From CBDAQR01 sp965199055 (GTDB lineage: Bacteria; Pseudomonadota; Gammaproteobacteria; Pseudomonadales; Halieaceae): 64,000 bases of DNA. Shown here in pieces: positions 1-9,377 of this stretch (position 1 is the stretch's first letter; the number at the start of each line of letters is the position of its first letter). The DNA lies in assembly GCA_965199055.1 (NCBI GenBank), contig CBDAQR010000003.1, positions 1,116,001 to 1,180,000 of the forward strand. Direction: 5' to 3'. A program made the translations under genes and the position numbers. The notes below the pieces were generated by a model. The model was not told the origin of the DNA. It made no database searches and was given only the letters and a program-made list of their open reading frames with translations.

Positions 1-3000
1 CCCTGGTCATCTACGCGCGCCACAGACAATACCGTGGAAGCCCAGTCAACCGAATCCGTCACCTCCTGGCTGCTGCCATCGCTGAGCAGCACCGTCGCCG
101 TAAAGGCCTGGGTAGTGCCTGCCAGCACCGTTGCCGTGGGTGGGTCCACCACCAGGGACTCGATTTCCACTTCGGGTGCCAAAACAGTGAGCTGAGCCAC
201 ACCCAGGTAAGATTCACCCTGATACTGCAATGCCGCGCGCACTTCGACCTGCCCTGGAGCAACACCTAGTGCTCTGGCATTAGTATTCACTTGCGCGATA
301 TCGGGGTCACTAGAGCTCCAATCTGCGTCCCCTGTCACGTCCTGGCTACTACCATCAGACAGAATGGCGGTGGCGCTGTATTGCAGCTTGCCATCCACCA
401 GAATCTCTGCACTTGGCGGAGAGACGACGATCTCCTCAATCTCAGGTTCAACCGATTCAACGGTGAGCACACCACTATCGGTAAACGTAAGCTCGTTGCA
501 GATGAGAGTCGCGACAATATCGACGACGCCGGGTATAAGGCCGGTCGCAACGCCGAGTTGGTTCACATGCGCAATTTCAGGTTCCGCCGAAGTCCAGGTG
601 ACATCATTGGTAACATCTTCCTGACTGCCGTCACTGAGGATCGCTGTGGCTGTGAACGCCTGGGTCGTGTCAACGATGACGCTGGCACGCGCTGGCGCTA
701 CGACCAACTCGGTCACTTCAAGCTCTAACTGCAACACAGTGAGCTGAGCGGTATCAGCAAAATTGCCCGCCTCAGTGACCAGCGTTGCGGTAATGCCAGC
801 TGTGCCAGGTCCAATACCCAGTGCACGACCTTGCGCGTTCACTTCGGCGACACTGTCGTCGTCGGAAAGCCAGCTGACATCGGCGGTAATATCGATCTCA
901 CTGCCATCATTTAGGTGCGCAGTTGCAGTGTATTGCTGCTTGCCACCAACGAGTACTGTCGTATCGGCGGGTTCCACCTCGATATAGTCAATGGCGGCAT
1001 CCTCAGCCACGACCCTGAGCCGACCGCTATCGTCGTACACATCTCCGTCGATGCTGTAAATTGCAACGATGTCGACTGCGCCCTCCACCAGGCCGGTGGC
1101 AAGACCCGATTCGTCTACCCAGCCGATGTCAGGGTCAGAGCTGCTCCACGTTGCCAGGTCAGTAACATCCTGCGTGCTGTCATCCGTGTACACGACAGTC
1201 GCGGTGTACTGCTGCGAGCCGCCGATAATGATCGTCGCGGAAGTAGGTTCGACAACAAGGTGGCGTATGTCGGGGTCGGCATCCAGTACATTGATGACGC
1301 CGCTATTGCTATAGGCCACCTCGTCCAGCAGGAAGGTGGCTGTTATGTCTGTCGTTCCAGCCGATACTGCTGTGGCAAATCCCGTGTCCGCCTCCACAGA
1401 AGCAATTGCTGGGTCGCCGGAAGTCCAGGTTGCATCCTCGGTGACATCCGTCGAGCTGCCATCTTCAAATACAATCGTTGCGGTGTACTGGCGTTCCTGG
1501 CCAGGCAGCGCATTCGTCTTCGGCGGCGAAACAATCAATTGGTCGACTTCACTGCCACTGCCAATCACCGTCAAATCAGCCAGATCGTTTGCAGTAACGC
1601 CTTTGAACTCGAAGCGGGCTCCTATATTTGCGAAGCCGGGCCCCACTCCGGTGGCAAGACCACTCGAATTTACAGGGGCCACCGATTGGTCACTGGAAAA
1701 CCAATCACTTTGAGAAGTGACATCAAAGCTTGAGCCATCATTAAAGTGAGCGACGGCCGCATACTGCTGTGTGGCACCCAGCACAATTTCACTGACGGCG
1801 GGCTCAACTTGCAGACGGTCAAGTCCGATGTTCGAGGCGTTAACCGTGAAATCAGCGGTACCGTCATAGCGCTGGTCATTGTATTCCAGGGCAAAGAAGA
1901 CACCGGTTTCGCCTTCGCTCAGCGCCAGGGTACTCCCTGTGCTATCAGTGATAGCGATCTGCGGATCGAGTGCAAACCAGACTGCCTGTTCTGACACGTC
2001 GACAGACGAGCCGTCATTGAGTGTGGCGATCGCAGAGAATTTGGTGACGGTTCCCTCGGGCGCCGTCGCCGAAGCAGGTACGATATCAACCGACTCGATC
2101 GTCGGCGTTAGCACCGTCACGACTGCGCGGCCCGTGTACTCCCCTATCGCTATTACCAGCTGCGCAAACACATCGGTTTCGCCTGCGGATATGCCTGTCG
2201 CCAGACCCGCGCTGTCGATAAATGCTACATCGGGCGCAGCCGTGCTCCAGGTCACGTCCTCCGTGACCTCCACGCGCGAGCCATCGCTGAGAATAGCGAA
2301 CGCCGTATATTGTTGCTGCTCACCAACCAGAATGCTGCTGAAGAGTGGTGACACCAGAATATTGGTGATAGAGATGCTTTCCTGCTTAACCCGCAGGCTG
2401 GCTTCGCCCTTGAATTGCTGACCCTGGACGTCGAGCAGAGCAACGATGGCTGCTGTGCCTGGGGAGCGCCCGCGGGCCACCCCATTCAGGTCGATTTGCG
2501 CAACCTCACTGTCGGAAGACGACCAGCTAACGGCGTCGGAAACATCGACGCTACTACCGTCACTGAGCAAGGCCCGCGCTGTGTACTGCTGACTGTCATC
2601 GACAATGATGGAAGCCTGGGGCGGATCGACCAGGATGGCGTCGATCGACACATCTTCAAGAACGGTGAGAGCACCCGAGCTGGTCAGTGTATTGCCCGCC
2701 AGCACCAAGGTGGCGACGATATCGGTTTCACCTGCAGATTCCGCAATCGCTAGACCGCTATCATTCACCTGTGCGACCGCAGGTTCACTCGAAGACCAGG
2801 CCACATTGCTTGTCACGTCCTGGCTGAATCCGCTGGTCAGTATGAGCGTTGCGGTGTACTGCTGGTTGTCTCCCACCAGGGCGCGCGCCTCGGCAGGTTC
2901 CACCACCAGTTGTGCGGGCACATCTCCAGACTCGATGACCTCGACATCGGCGAATCCGCTGAGCGCATTACCCGCATCGATGACCGTTGCAACAACCTGG

Positions 3001-3422
3001 GTCGAACCCGGGTTTAACGCGAGAGAATTACCGATACCAAATTCGGGGGCATTGCTAACCTGGATGATGGAATCGTCTTCGGAAAGCCAGATAACCTGGC
3101 TGGTGATATCTCTCGTGCTGCCGTCCGAGTATTGGCCAAAGGCTTTGAACTGCTGACTGGTAAAGCTTTGCAAGACCGTGTCAGCAGGCTCGACCACGAT
3201 GACCTCAAGCTCGCCATCACCAGCGCTGCGCACCTCTAGCGAAGCAGTGCCGCTCTCCGAATCGAACGTGGCCGAAATCGTGGTGAGTCCGGGCGCAGTG
3301 CCACCGGCGAGGCCAGCATTAGTGCTATTGCCGATTACCGCCACTTCGGGCTCAGAGGACTCCCACAGTGAATCGCGAGTAATATCGATGGCAGTGCCAT
3401 CTGCGAGATAGGCAATCGCCTG
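1..3422 (-). pseudogene. Continuation of the BIG2-repeat protein beyond the TAA; runs off the left edge
   Basis: Reading minus-strand codons in the same frame as the gene above gives about 1,140 codons with no further stop down to base 1. The frame was checked at the Tyr codons at 2307-2309 and 378-380 and at bases 3-62. It encodes about 13 more Ig-like repeats, each with a Q-Q-Y-T-A-T strand, an [ND]DGS turn, a D-V-[TS] strand and a W-S-S-S-[DE]-P strand. In the hand translation I met no Met codon, so efficient re-initiation on ATG looks unlikely. It is labelled pseudogene because one TAA separates it from its signal peptide. If that TAA is an error, the gene is a single intact ORF of at least 1,497 codons. 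The C-terminus lies outside the window. Confidence 0.7.
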
Positions 3423-4400
3423 TTATTGCTGGACCCCACCGACGTTGATGGTCTGTTCGGCAGGGAATACATCAATCTTTTCCAGGGGATTGCCGCTACC
3501 GTAATCAATGACGGTGACGTCGGTAGCATCGGATAAGCCGGAGAATGTTGCGCTGATCTGAGTCTCACCGGGTGACTGTGCTCGCCCCAGTCCGCGCTCA
3601 CCCGGTGAGTTGCTGACGGTGTTCACCGCTGATTCCGCCGACGCCCATTCAACCACCTTGGTGAGATCAGCCGCGGAGCCATCGGCATAAAGGCCGGTGG
3701 CACTGTATTGAATCGTGCCACCATCCAATACCGACTCGGAGCGAGGCGCGATGCGCATCGCCACCAAGGGCGCCTCGGTGACATCGACAGCGGATCGTGC
3801 TGAACGTGAGGGCTCTTCGTTCGCCGCGCGCACGCGCGCGGCTGGCTGTGAGGATTCTTCCGGCAGGGAGGCCACCAAGGCATCCTCACCCACCTCGACC
3901 GCTATCGCCGTCGCAAAGTCATCCAAGCCATTGAGCCCTCGAGTAAGAATGGGCTCATAGGGCGCCAGAATGCCGCTTTCATTCTCAAGCGACCACACTG
4001 CTTCAAAGGTGACATTGCGCAGGCTACCGTCGCTATAGACAGCAAATGCCCGATAATCCTGAGTGGTGCCTTTTTTAAGTCGAGCCGCCGGCGGGTAGAT
4101 GGACATGCTGACGACTTCTGGCTCGGTAATCGTTAGCCAAGCTGCACCTCGCACGCCTTCAAAAGTAGCGATGACATCGGTGTCGCCGGGAATGATGCCG
4201 GTCACAAGGCCGGCAGCATCCACTTGCGCTATCTCTGGTTCGGTGATTTCCCAGGCGGCTTGGCTGGAGAGATTTTGTTCAGAACCGTCGCTGTATACGC
4301 CAGTCGCGGTGTATTGCTGGCTGGTTCCCGCCGGGAACATGGTCTTGACCGGCTCGAGCCGAATTTCCTGAAGGACAGGGTCGGGGGTGACGGGAGGTTG
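1..4400 (-). repeat. At least 16 tandem Ig-like coding repeats, period about 92 codons
   Basis: Sixteen repeat units can be counted from the conserved QQY...DGS...W motif. Two spans between matching Tyr positions (3423 to 2307, four units; 2307 to 378, seven units) give a mean of about 276-279 bases per unit. Units are diverged (QQYTATAILSDGS, QQFKAFGQYSDGS, TKFSAIATLNDGS), so this is an old protein-level array and not a recent DNA duplication. Confidence 0.8.
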
Positions 4401-4493
4401 GCCACCACCGCCGTTTCCATTGCCGCCGCTGCCACAGGCAGCGAGCAACACTATGCTGAGCAGGACGGCCGTCAGCCGTGACCATGCACGCAT
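3423..4493 (-). CDS. BIG2-repeat lipoprotein, N-terminal part before an in-frame stop
   Basis: Secreted lipoprotein built from bacterial Ig-like (BIG2-type) domains, which usually act in adhesion or as stalks on the cell surface. The N-terminus is a clear lipoprotein signal: MRAWSRLTAVLLSIVLLAAC, with Cys20 in an LLAAC lipobox, followed by a Gly/Asn linker. Three full repeats follow, each with a QQYTATGVYSDGS-like strand and a V.W...EPE strand. The start has a Shine-Dalgarno AAGGA seven bases upstream. The frame stops at a TAA (3423-3425) exactly where other repeats have Tyr or Phe in the QQY/QQF motif, and the same frame then stays open to the window edge. Domain family is confident; adhesion is inference. 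The 356-residue product would be a truncated form unless the stop is read through or is a sequence error. Confidence 0.85.
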   Translation of the reverse strand: MRAWSRLTAVLLSIVLLAACGSGGNGNGGGGQPPVTPDPVLQEIRLEPVKTMFPAGTSQQYTATGVYSDGSEQNLSSQAAWEITEPEIAQVDAAGLVTGIIPGDTDVIATFEGVRGAAWLTITEPEVVSMSIYPPAARLKKGTTQDYRAFAVYSDGSLRNVTFEAVWSLENESGILAPYEPILTRGLNGLDDFATAIAVEVGEDALVASLPEESSQPAARVRAANEEPSRSARSAVDVTEAPLVAMRIAPRSESVLDGGTIQYSATGLYADGSAADLTKVVEWASAESAVNTVSNSPGERGLGRAQSPGETQISATFSGLSDATDVTVIDYGSGNPLEKIDVFPAEQTINVGGVQQ

Positions 4494-4619
4494 GAAAAAT
4501 CCTTATTAAAGCCCCGGACGTCCTACCCGAATCTTTCTTCTTATTATTACCTTCAAATTGTAGACAATGGCTGGGGGTGCCGCCAGACGGCGACTACGGT
4601 TTGTGTAGTTATTTTCCAG

Positions 4620-6242
4620 CTACTTACACAAGCCTCCACCGAGCAGTCGATAGGGCTCACAGTTGTATATGAGGCGCCCGTTTTCACCGAACTGCCAGTC
4701 GAGCGGCGCCAAAGTGCCCTTTGGAGGCATGCCCGGCGCAGGTTCGTCCTGCAGCGCTTCCAGCGGCTGCGGATACGTCGCCCAGTCTTTAGGAGCGCGC
4801 CAACCGGGTGGGGGCACCAGTTCGGCACGCGTACCAGAGGCTGGGTATAGCGCGCGCCAGTGATGAATTTCTTTGGACAGCTCGGCGACCACATCCGGGT
4901 ATTGCTGGGCCAGATTGTGATACTCGTAGGGATCTTCTGAAATGCGGAAGAGATAGTTGGTGATATCTATGCTGGTTTGGCCCTGGATTTGCTCCTGAAC
5001 CAGCTTCCATTCATCGTTGAATACGGTGAGGTTGTAGTGCCCCTTGATCGGGGTTTCAGACGCGAAAAACAGGTAATCCTGCCGCGGCATCTTGACCCCA
5101 TCCTTTATCGCAGGCAGCATGCTGCGGCCATCTATGGAGAAGTTAGTGCTCACTTCTATGTTTGCTGCCGCAGCCAGTGTGGGCAGCACGTCCATAGCCG
5201 ACATGATCGATGTCATCTTACTCCCGGCCGGAAAACCATCGGGCCAGCGAACAGCGGCCACCACGCGGATCCCGCCCTCGAAGGTCTCTCCTTTACCACC
5301 GCGCAGAGGCACGTTATCGGCCCCGCCGACGGAGTAGGCGGCCCCGCCGTTGTCAGAGAAAAATAAGACGATGGTATTGTCGGCAATGCCCTCATCATCC
5401 AGGGTTTTCAGCACCTTCCCAATCGCCTGGTCCATGCCGTCAACCACGGCGGCGTACATTGGACGAGCACTGGGCATCATCATCAGTTTGGAGGTGGTGC
5501 GAGTAAAATCTGTCTGGCGGCTACGTGCCGGCTCCAGATTGGTGTTGATATCGGCGTACTTGTCCTGCAAATCCTGGGGTGCATCGAGGGGGGTATGCGG
5601 CGCTATGAATGGCATGTACATGAAAAAGGGCCGCTCCTTGTCCCGTTCGCGGATATAGCGTGACGCCTCGTCTGCCAGTAAAAAACTCTCATAGCCCTCG
5701 TCGTCGATCGAAACGCCATTTCGCTGGAGGTCCTTGCCGCCCTGATTCGCAAAGGGAGGGAAGAAGCCCACCTCGGTGTGCAGATGGCCGTAGAAATGTT
5801 CGAAACCGCGATTATTGGGGTGGTAGGTTTGCTGCGCGTGGCCCAGGTGCCATTTGCCGATCATGGCCGTCTGGTAACCCGCCTCCAGGAACAATTCGGG
5901 CAGAAAGGTCTCTTCTGGGTGAATGCCATGGTTGTGCCAGGGCATGATGACCGCGTAGGCCACCCCCAAGCGCATCGGATCGCGGCCCGTCATCAGTGCG
6001 GCGCGGGTCGGGGAACATATCGGGGTTGTGTAGAAACGGTCCAGTTGCACGCCCTCATTGGCGATGCGATCGAGTGATGGGGTGTCGATTTCCGTATTGC
6101 CGTGAAAGCCAACATCCGCCCAACCGAGGTCGTCTGCCACCATGACGATGACGTTGGGGCGCTCCGCCTGTGCGATGACGGGCAGCCACAGCATACCCAA
6201 AATAAATATTATTGCTTTATTATTCAATACGTTAGGAAACAT
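4620..6242 (-). CDS. Sulfatase (arylsulfatase family, secreted)
   Basis: Hydrolyses a sulfate ester in the periplasm or outside the cell; substrate unknown. With the start at 6242 the protein has 540 residues, a signal peptide ending near VIAQA (residue 26), the metal-binding DD of VMVADDLGW (Asp37-Asp38) and the sulfatase signature C-S-P-T-R at Cys76-Arg80. Cys76 is the residue converted to formylglycine. GKWHLGH and SDNGG motifs follow as expected. The frame is open up to 6308, but GGAGAG just upstream of 6242, the signal peptide and a promoter/operator at 6283-6313 favour the internal ATG. No sulfatase maturation enzyme is visible nearby. It diverges from the symporter at 6488. The family is clear; the substrate is not. 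Confidence 0.92.
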   Translation of the reverse strand: MFPNVLNNKAIIFILGMLWLPVIAQAERPNVIVMVADDLGWADVGFHGNTEIDTPSLDRIANEGVQLDRFYTTPICSPTRAALMTGRDPMRLGVAYAVIMPWHNHGIHPEETFLPELFLEAGYQTAMIGKWHLGHAQQTYHPNNRGFEHFYGHLHTEVGFFPPFANQGGKDLQRNGVSIDDEGYESFLLADEASRYIRERDKERPFFMYMPFIAPHTPLDAPQDLQDKYADINTNLEPARSRQTDFTRTTSKLMMMPSARPMYAAVVDGMDQAIGKVLKTLDDEGIADNTIVLFFSDNGGAAYSVGGADNVPLRGGKGETFEGGIRVVAAVRWPDGFPAGSKMTSIMSAMDVLPTLAAAANIEVSTNFSIDGRSMLPAIKDGVKMPRQDYLFFASETPIKGHYNLTVFNDEWKLVQEQIQGQTSIDITNYLFRISEDPYEYHNLAQQYPDVVAELSKEIHHWRALYPASGTRAELVPPPGWRAPKDWATYPQPLEALQDEPAPGMPPKGTLAPLDWQFGENGRLIYNCEPYRLLGGGLCK

Positions 6243-6282
6243 CATCACCAATCTCTCCGACTCTCTAGCCCCAAGCTGCATC

Positions 6283-6313
6283 ATTATACGATCAAATGAT
6301 TCGATCATTTGAT
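6283..6313 (-). promoter_or_regulatory. Sulfatase promoter with overlapping palindromic operator
   Basis: On the minus strand a perfect TATAAT -10 element occupies 6283-6288. Immediately upstream, 6291-6313 is a perfect inverted repeat with arms ATCAAATGAT and ATCATTTGAT separated by TCG. It sits over the spacer and the expected -35 position, where a repressor would block RNA polymerase. There is no good -35 hexamer. The bound regulator is unknown and is not encoded next to the gene. Confidence 0.6.
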
Positions 6314-6336
6314 TAAATTATTTTCACCAATCACCC

Positions 6337-6448
6337 ACCCTCGGAGGGTCCACCTAATTTCTTGAACCGACCCTCGGAGGGTATGTGTAGCATGGCATAT
6401 CGGCCCTCCGAGGGTATGTATAACATGCTATACCGGCCCTCGGAGGGT
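6337..6448. promoter_or_regulatory. Array of four ACCCTCSGAGGGT palindromes at exactly 33-bp spacing
   Basis: Four copies of a 13-bp dyad, [AG]CCCTC-S-GAGGGT, start at 6337, 6370, 6403 and 6436, each exactly 33 bp from the next (about three helical turns). Copies 1 and 2 begin with A, copies 3 and 4 with G. The spacers after copies 2 and 3 resemble each other (ATGTGTAGCATGGCATATCG and ATGTATAACATGCTATACCG) and are themselves nearly palindromic. The array lies between the divergent sulfatase and symporter genes. The same dyad recurs at 26951-27028. Most likely a multi-site operator or activator array; the binding protein is unknown. Confidence 0.75.
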
Positions 6449-6487
6449 GGGTACAATAGCGCGGGCTCAGATAACAATAGACCAGGC

Positions 6488-8629
6488 ATGGGGCTTTCCA
6501 CACGAATATTTATCGGATTGTTTGCCGGTGTCGCGGTGGGCCTGTTCTGCGGTGAGTTGGTCGCCGACCTGAAGTTCTTCGGGGACGTTTTCATTAAGCT
6601 GTTGCAGATGACGGTGTTGCCTTACATCGTGGTCTCGCTGATTGCTGGTTTTGGACGCATGACCAGCGCGCAAGCCCGCAGACTAGCAGTCCGCGGCACG
6701 GTGGTTCTGTTCACCATATGGGGTCTCGCGCTCGCTCTAATCTTCGTCACGCCGCTCGCTTTCCCGTCGCTGGATACCGCATCATTTTTCAGCGCACCGT
6801 CAACAATCTCACAAGATTCAGGCAATGTGCTCGACCTGTACGTTCCTTCGAACATCTTCTATTCACTGTCGAATAACCTGGTGCCGGCGGTTGTACTATT
6901 CAGCATCTTTATGGCAGTAGCGCTCATCTCGGTACCCGACAAGAGCACGGTACTCCCTATTTTCGACGGTCTCAGCGAGGCGCTCAGCAAAATCAACGCC
7001 ATGATCGTCCGCCTCACGCCTTACGGTATCTTCGCCATCGCAGCCGCCGCTGCGGGCACGATGACCATCGAGGAACTGGGTCGGGTACAGGTTTACCTGA
7101 TCACCTATATCGCCCTGGCGCTGGTTATTACCTTCTGGATATTTCCCGGCTTGGTCAGCGCCGTCAGCGGCATCCCTTATCGCGAAGTGCTCAGCACGTT
7201 CAAGGACGCATTGGTTACTGCCTTCGCCACGGGGAATCAGTTTGTTGTACTGCCGTTAATCGCAGAGAACTGTAAGACCCTGCTCGCCAAATACCGGCTG
7301 CCGGAATCTGAGTCGGCCTCTGCCATCGACGTCATAGTCCCGGTGTCATTTAATTTCCCCTCGCTGGGCAAAATGCTGGTTTTACTGTTCGTCCTGTTTG
7401 CCGCCTGGTTCACCGACACCGACATCGACTTTGCGCAACGTGTCGACCTCGCTTTCAACGGCCTGTTTAGTTTGTTTGGCAGCATCAACATTGCCGTGCC
7501 GTTCCTGCTCGATCGAATGGAAGTACCCAGCGACATGTTCCAACTGTTTCTGGTCACCGGCGTTGTGGTGGGTCGGTTCGGTGCCATGCTCGCCGCGCTG
7601 CATATCATTGTACTCAGTGTTATCGGCACACTCGCCATGTGCGGCATGTTGCAGCTGAGCATCAAAGCCGTCCTGCGCTACCTCCTTGTGAGCACAGCGG
7701 TGGTACTCGTTCTTGTCGTTGGGCTGCGCATTTATTTCGAAAGCTTTGTCCCTGCACCGCCGGATCGCGAGACCGTGCTGGCCAATATCGATCTCAATAT
7801 GGCGCGAGTACCCGCCAAGGTGCGCAGCGAGCCCAAATTCATCGATCGGCCACTGCTGCCCGGCAACCGGTTTAACCGCATCCTGGAACGCGGCTCTTTG
7901 CGGGTGGGTTACCGCCCCAGCAACCTTCCCTGCACGTACTTAAATAGCAACGGTGAGGTCGTCGGCTTCGATGCCGATATGGCCCATAGTCTGGCCCAGG
8001 ACCTAGGCCTCGAGCTGCGCTTCATCCCCTTCGATTTCGATGAACTCGGCCCGCTATTGCAAAGTGGTCAACTCGACATTGCGATGTCTTGCATCGCCAG
8101 CCTTCCAGACCGCTATCACATGGCTGCCTTTTCCGAGTCCTATCTGGACCTGCGCATGTCATTCGTTGTTCCTGATCACCTGCGCAGCAAGTTCAAAGCC
8201 ATGCAAGACTCGGCCTACGATGGCGATCTCTCCGTCGCTCTGGTCAGCAGCCACTACTTCCAACCGCGACTGAAACAGGCCGCACCCAATGTCAGGTTTG
8301 TCGAGTTGGAAAGCGCAGAAGCGTTTTTTGATGCCGAGACCCCGCCCGCAGAAGCATTACTGCTCTCCGCCGAGGAGGCCGCCGCCTACACCTTCCGCTA
8401 TCCACGCTACACCGTGGTGCTACCGGAATCCGATGTTCGTGTGCCTGCCGCCTACGCGCTGCCACGTGGAGAAGATGAGTGGGAAACGGTCATCAGTAAC
8501 TGGATTTCACTCAAGCGCAAGGATGGCAGCATCCCTGAGCTCTATAGCTACTGGATGGAAGGTGGCGTGACGGACACGCGCCAGCCACGCTGGTCAATTG
8601 TGCGCGACGTACTCGGCTGGGTGGATTAA
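6488..8629 (+). CDS. Dicarboxylate/amino-acid:cation symporter fused to a solute-binding domain
   Basis: Predicted inner-membrane secondary transporter of the DAACS (SDF, GltP-like) family carrying its own periplasmic substrate-binding domain. Residues about 1-430 (from Met at 6488) contain multiple hydrophobic segments and a re-entrant-loop-like region around VTAFATGNQFVVLPL. Residues about 455-700 match the extracellular solute-binding protein family 3 pattern (ILERGSLRVGYRPSNLPC, GFDADMAHSLAQDLGLEL, GQLDIAMSCIASLPDR). The frame is open from 6362, but those first 42 codons translate the operator palindromes (repeated RPSEG), so I start at 6488 although its ribosome site is weak. Likely substrates are dicarboxylates or acidic amino acids. 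The gene is preceded by the four-palindrome array and probably regulated through it. Confidence 0.85.
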   Translation: MGLSTRIFIGLFAGVAVGLFCGELVADLKFFGDVFIKLLQMTVLPYIVVSLIAGFGRMTSAQARRLAVRGTVVLFTIWGLALALIFVTPLAFPSLDTASFFSAPSTISQDSGNVLDLYVPSNIFYSLSNNLVPAVVLFSIFMAVALISVPDKSTVLPIFDGLSEALSKINAMIVRLTPYGIFAIAAAAAGTMTIEELGRVQVYLITYIALALVITFWIFPGLVSAVSGIPYREVLSTFKDALVTAFATGNQFVVLPLIAENCKTLLAKYRLPESESASAIDVIVPVSFNFPSLGKMLVLLFVLFAAWFTDTDIDFAQRVDLAFNGLFSLFGSINIAVPFLLDRMEVPSDMFQLFLVTGVVVGRFGAMLAALHIIVLSVIGTLAMCGMLQLSIKAVLRYLLVSTAVVLVLVVGLRIYFESFVPAPPDRETVLANIDLNMARVPAKVRSEPKFIDRPLLPGNRFNRILERGSLRVGYRPSNLPCTYLNSNGEVVGFDADMAHSLAQDLGLELRFIPFDFDELGPLLQSGQLDIAMSCIASLPDRYHMAAFSESYLDLRMSFVVPDHLRSKFKAMQDSAYDGDLSVALVSSHYFQPRLKQAAPNVRFVELESAEAFFDAETPPAEALLLSAEEAAAYTFRYPRYTVVLPESDVRVPAAYALPRGEDEWETVISNWISLKRKDGSIPELYSYWMEGGVTDTRQPRWSIVRDVLGWVD

Positions 8630-8648
8630 ACCGCTGCGGGGCTGACGC

Positions 8649-9239
8649 CTAAAAGTGGTAGTTCAGTGCGAACAGTACGTACTGGAATTCTTCGTGGAAG
8701 AAGTTGGCACGACCAAATTCCGTCGTATCGATATGGGTTTTGAATTCCTGATCGAAGTACTGGTACAAGAGACTCGTGCTCCAGTGCTCGGAAATATCGT
8801 ACTCAAACCCAATCTGCACGCCATAAAGCGACTGGTCAGCATCCAGGTCGTCAAACACGCTGTCGGCAAAATCGGGGGCATCGTCAAGATCGAGCATGCC
8901 CTCGCCAACGACGGCACCAATAATGCCGTGGAAGCCATCAAACAACATCGGCTGCTTGTAGTTCAGTGACAGAAAAATCTGGTCGACAGTAATATCGTCG
9001 GCGTCGGTATAGGTGTAATCGAGCTTGATGATCCAGTTGTCGGTAATTTCATAGCCCAGACCCAAACCGATGACATCGCCGTCATCTTCCTGATCGATAT
9101 TAATCGGCTGTGAGAACTGAAAGCTGGGGTCGAATGTGGTGCCACCACCATAGAGGGAAACGAAAACGGGCTGTCGCGCCTGCGCACTCATTGCAGCAAG
9201 GCTAAATATCAGCAGCGTTAGGGTTCGCGCTACGCGCAT
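8649..9239 (-). CDS. Outer-membrane beta-barrel protein
   Basis: A 196-residue secreted protein with a signal peptide ending near SAQARQ (about residue 22), then alternating short strands and acidic loops (DQEDDGDVIGLGLGYE, DDADQSLYGVQIGFEYD) and a terminal aromatic residue in ALNYHF. That C-terminal Phe is the usual recognition signal for outer-membrane barrel assembly. The size suits a small eight-stranded barrel of the OmpA-transmembrane or opacity-protein type. It converges with the symporter gene, with only 19 bases between stops, and no partner gene points to a specific role. It may be structural or a small pore. Confidence 0.7.
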   Translation of the reverse strand: MRVARTLTLLIFSLAAMSAQARQPVFVSLYGGGTTFDPSFQFSQPINIDQEDDGDVIGLGLGYEITDNWIIKLDYTYTDADDITVDQIFLSLNYKQPMLFDGFHGIIGAVVGEGMLDLDDAPDFADSVFDDLDADQSLYGVQIGFEYDISEHWSTSLLYQYFDQEFKTHIDTTEFGRANFFHEEFQYVLFALNYHF

Positions 9240-9377
9240 GTCACGGTCTCCATCATTGGGTACGATACGCGGCCAGTATTACATATTCCGCAAACCGAAC
9301 AAGAGAACCGGTTCACGATTTTAGCTTTGTTATTACTGCTTTAGCGGATTATTCGGCCAGATCACTGCTTTCGCAGT

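Noticed and set aside
291..3411. Long plus-strand frames across the BIG2 region (up to 272 residues)
   Set aside because: They are shadows of the minus-strand repeat gene: the low-complexity codon pattern keeps opposite frames open and their translations lack domain logic.
6337..6448. Regular repeat array as a CRISPR
   Set aside because: Repeat units are only 13 bp, the spacers resemble each other and there are no cas genes. It is a palindromic operator array.
6331..6594. Minus-strand frame reading PSEG repeats
   Set aside because: It is the translation of the operator dyads, continuing antisense into the symporter.
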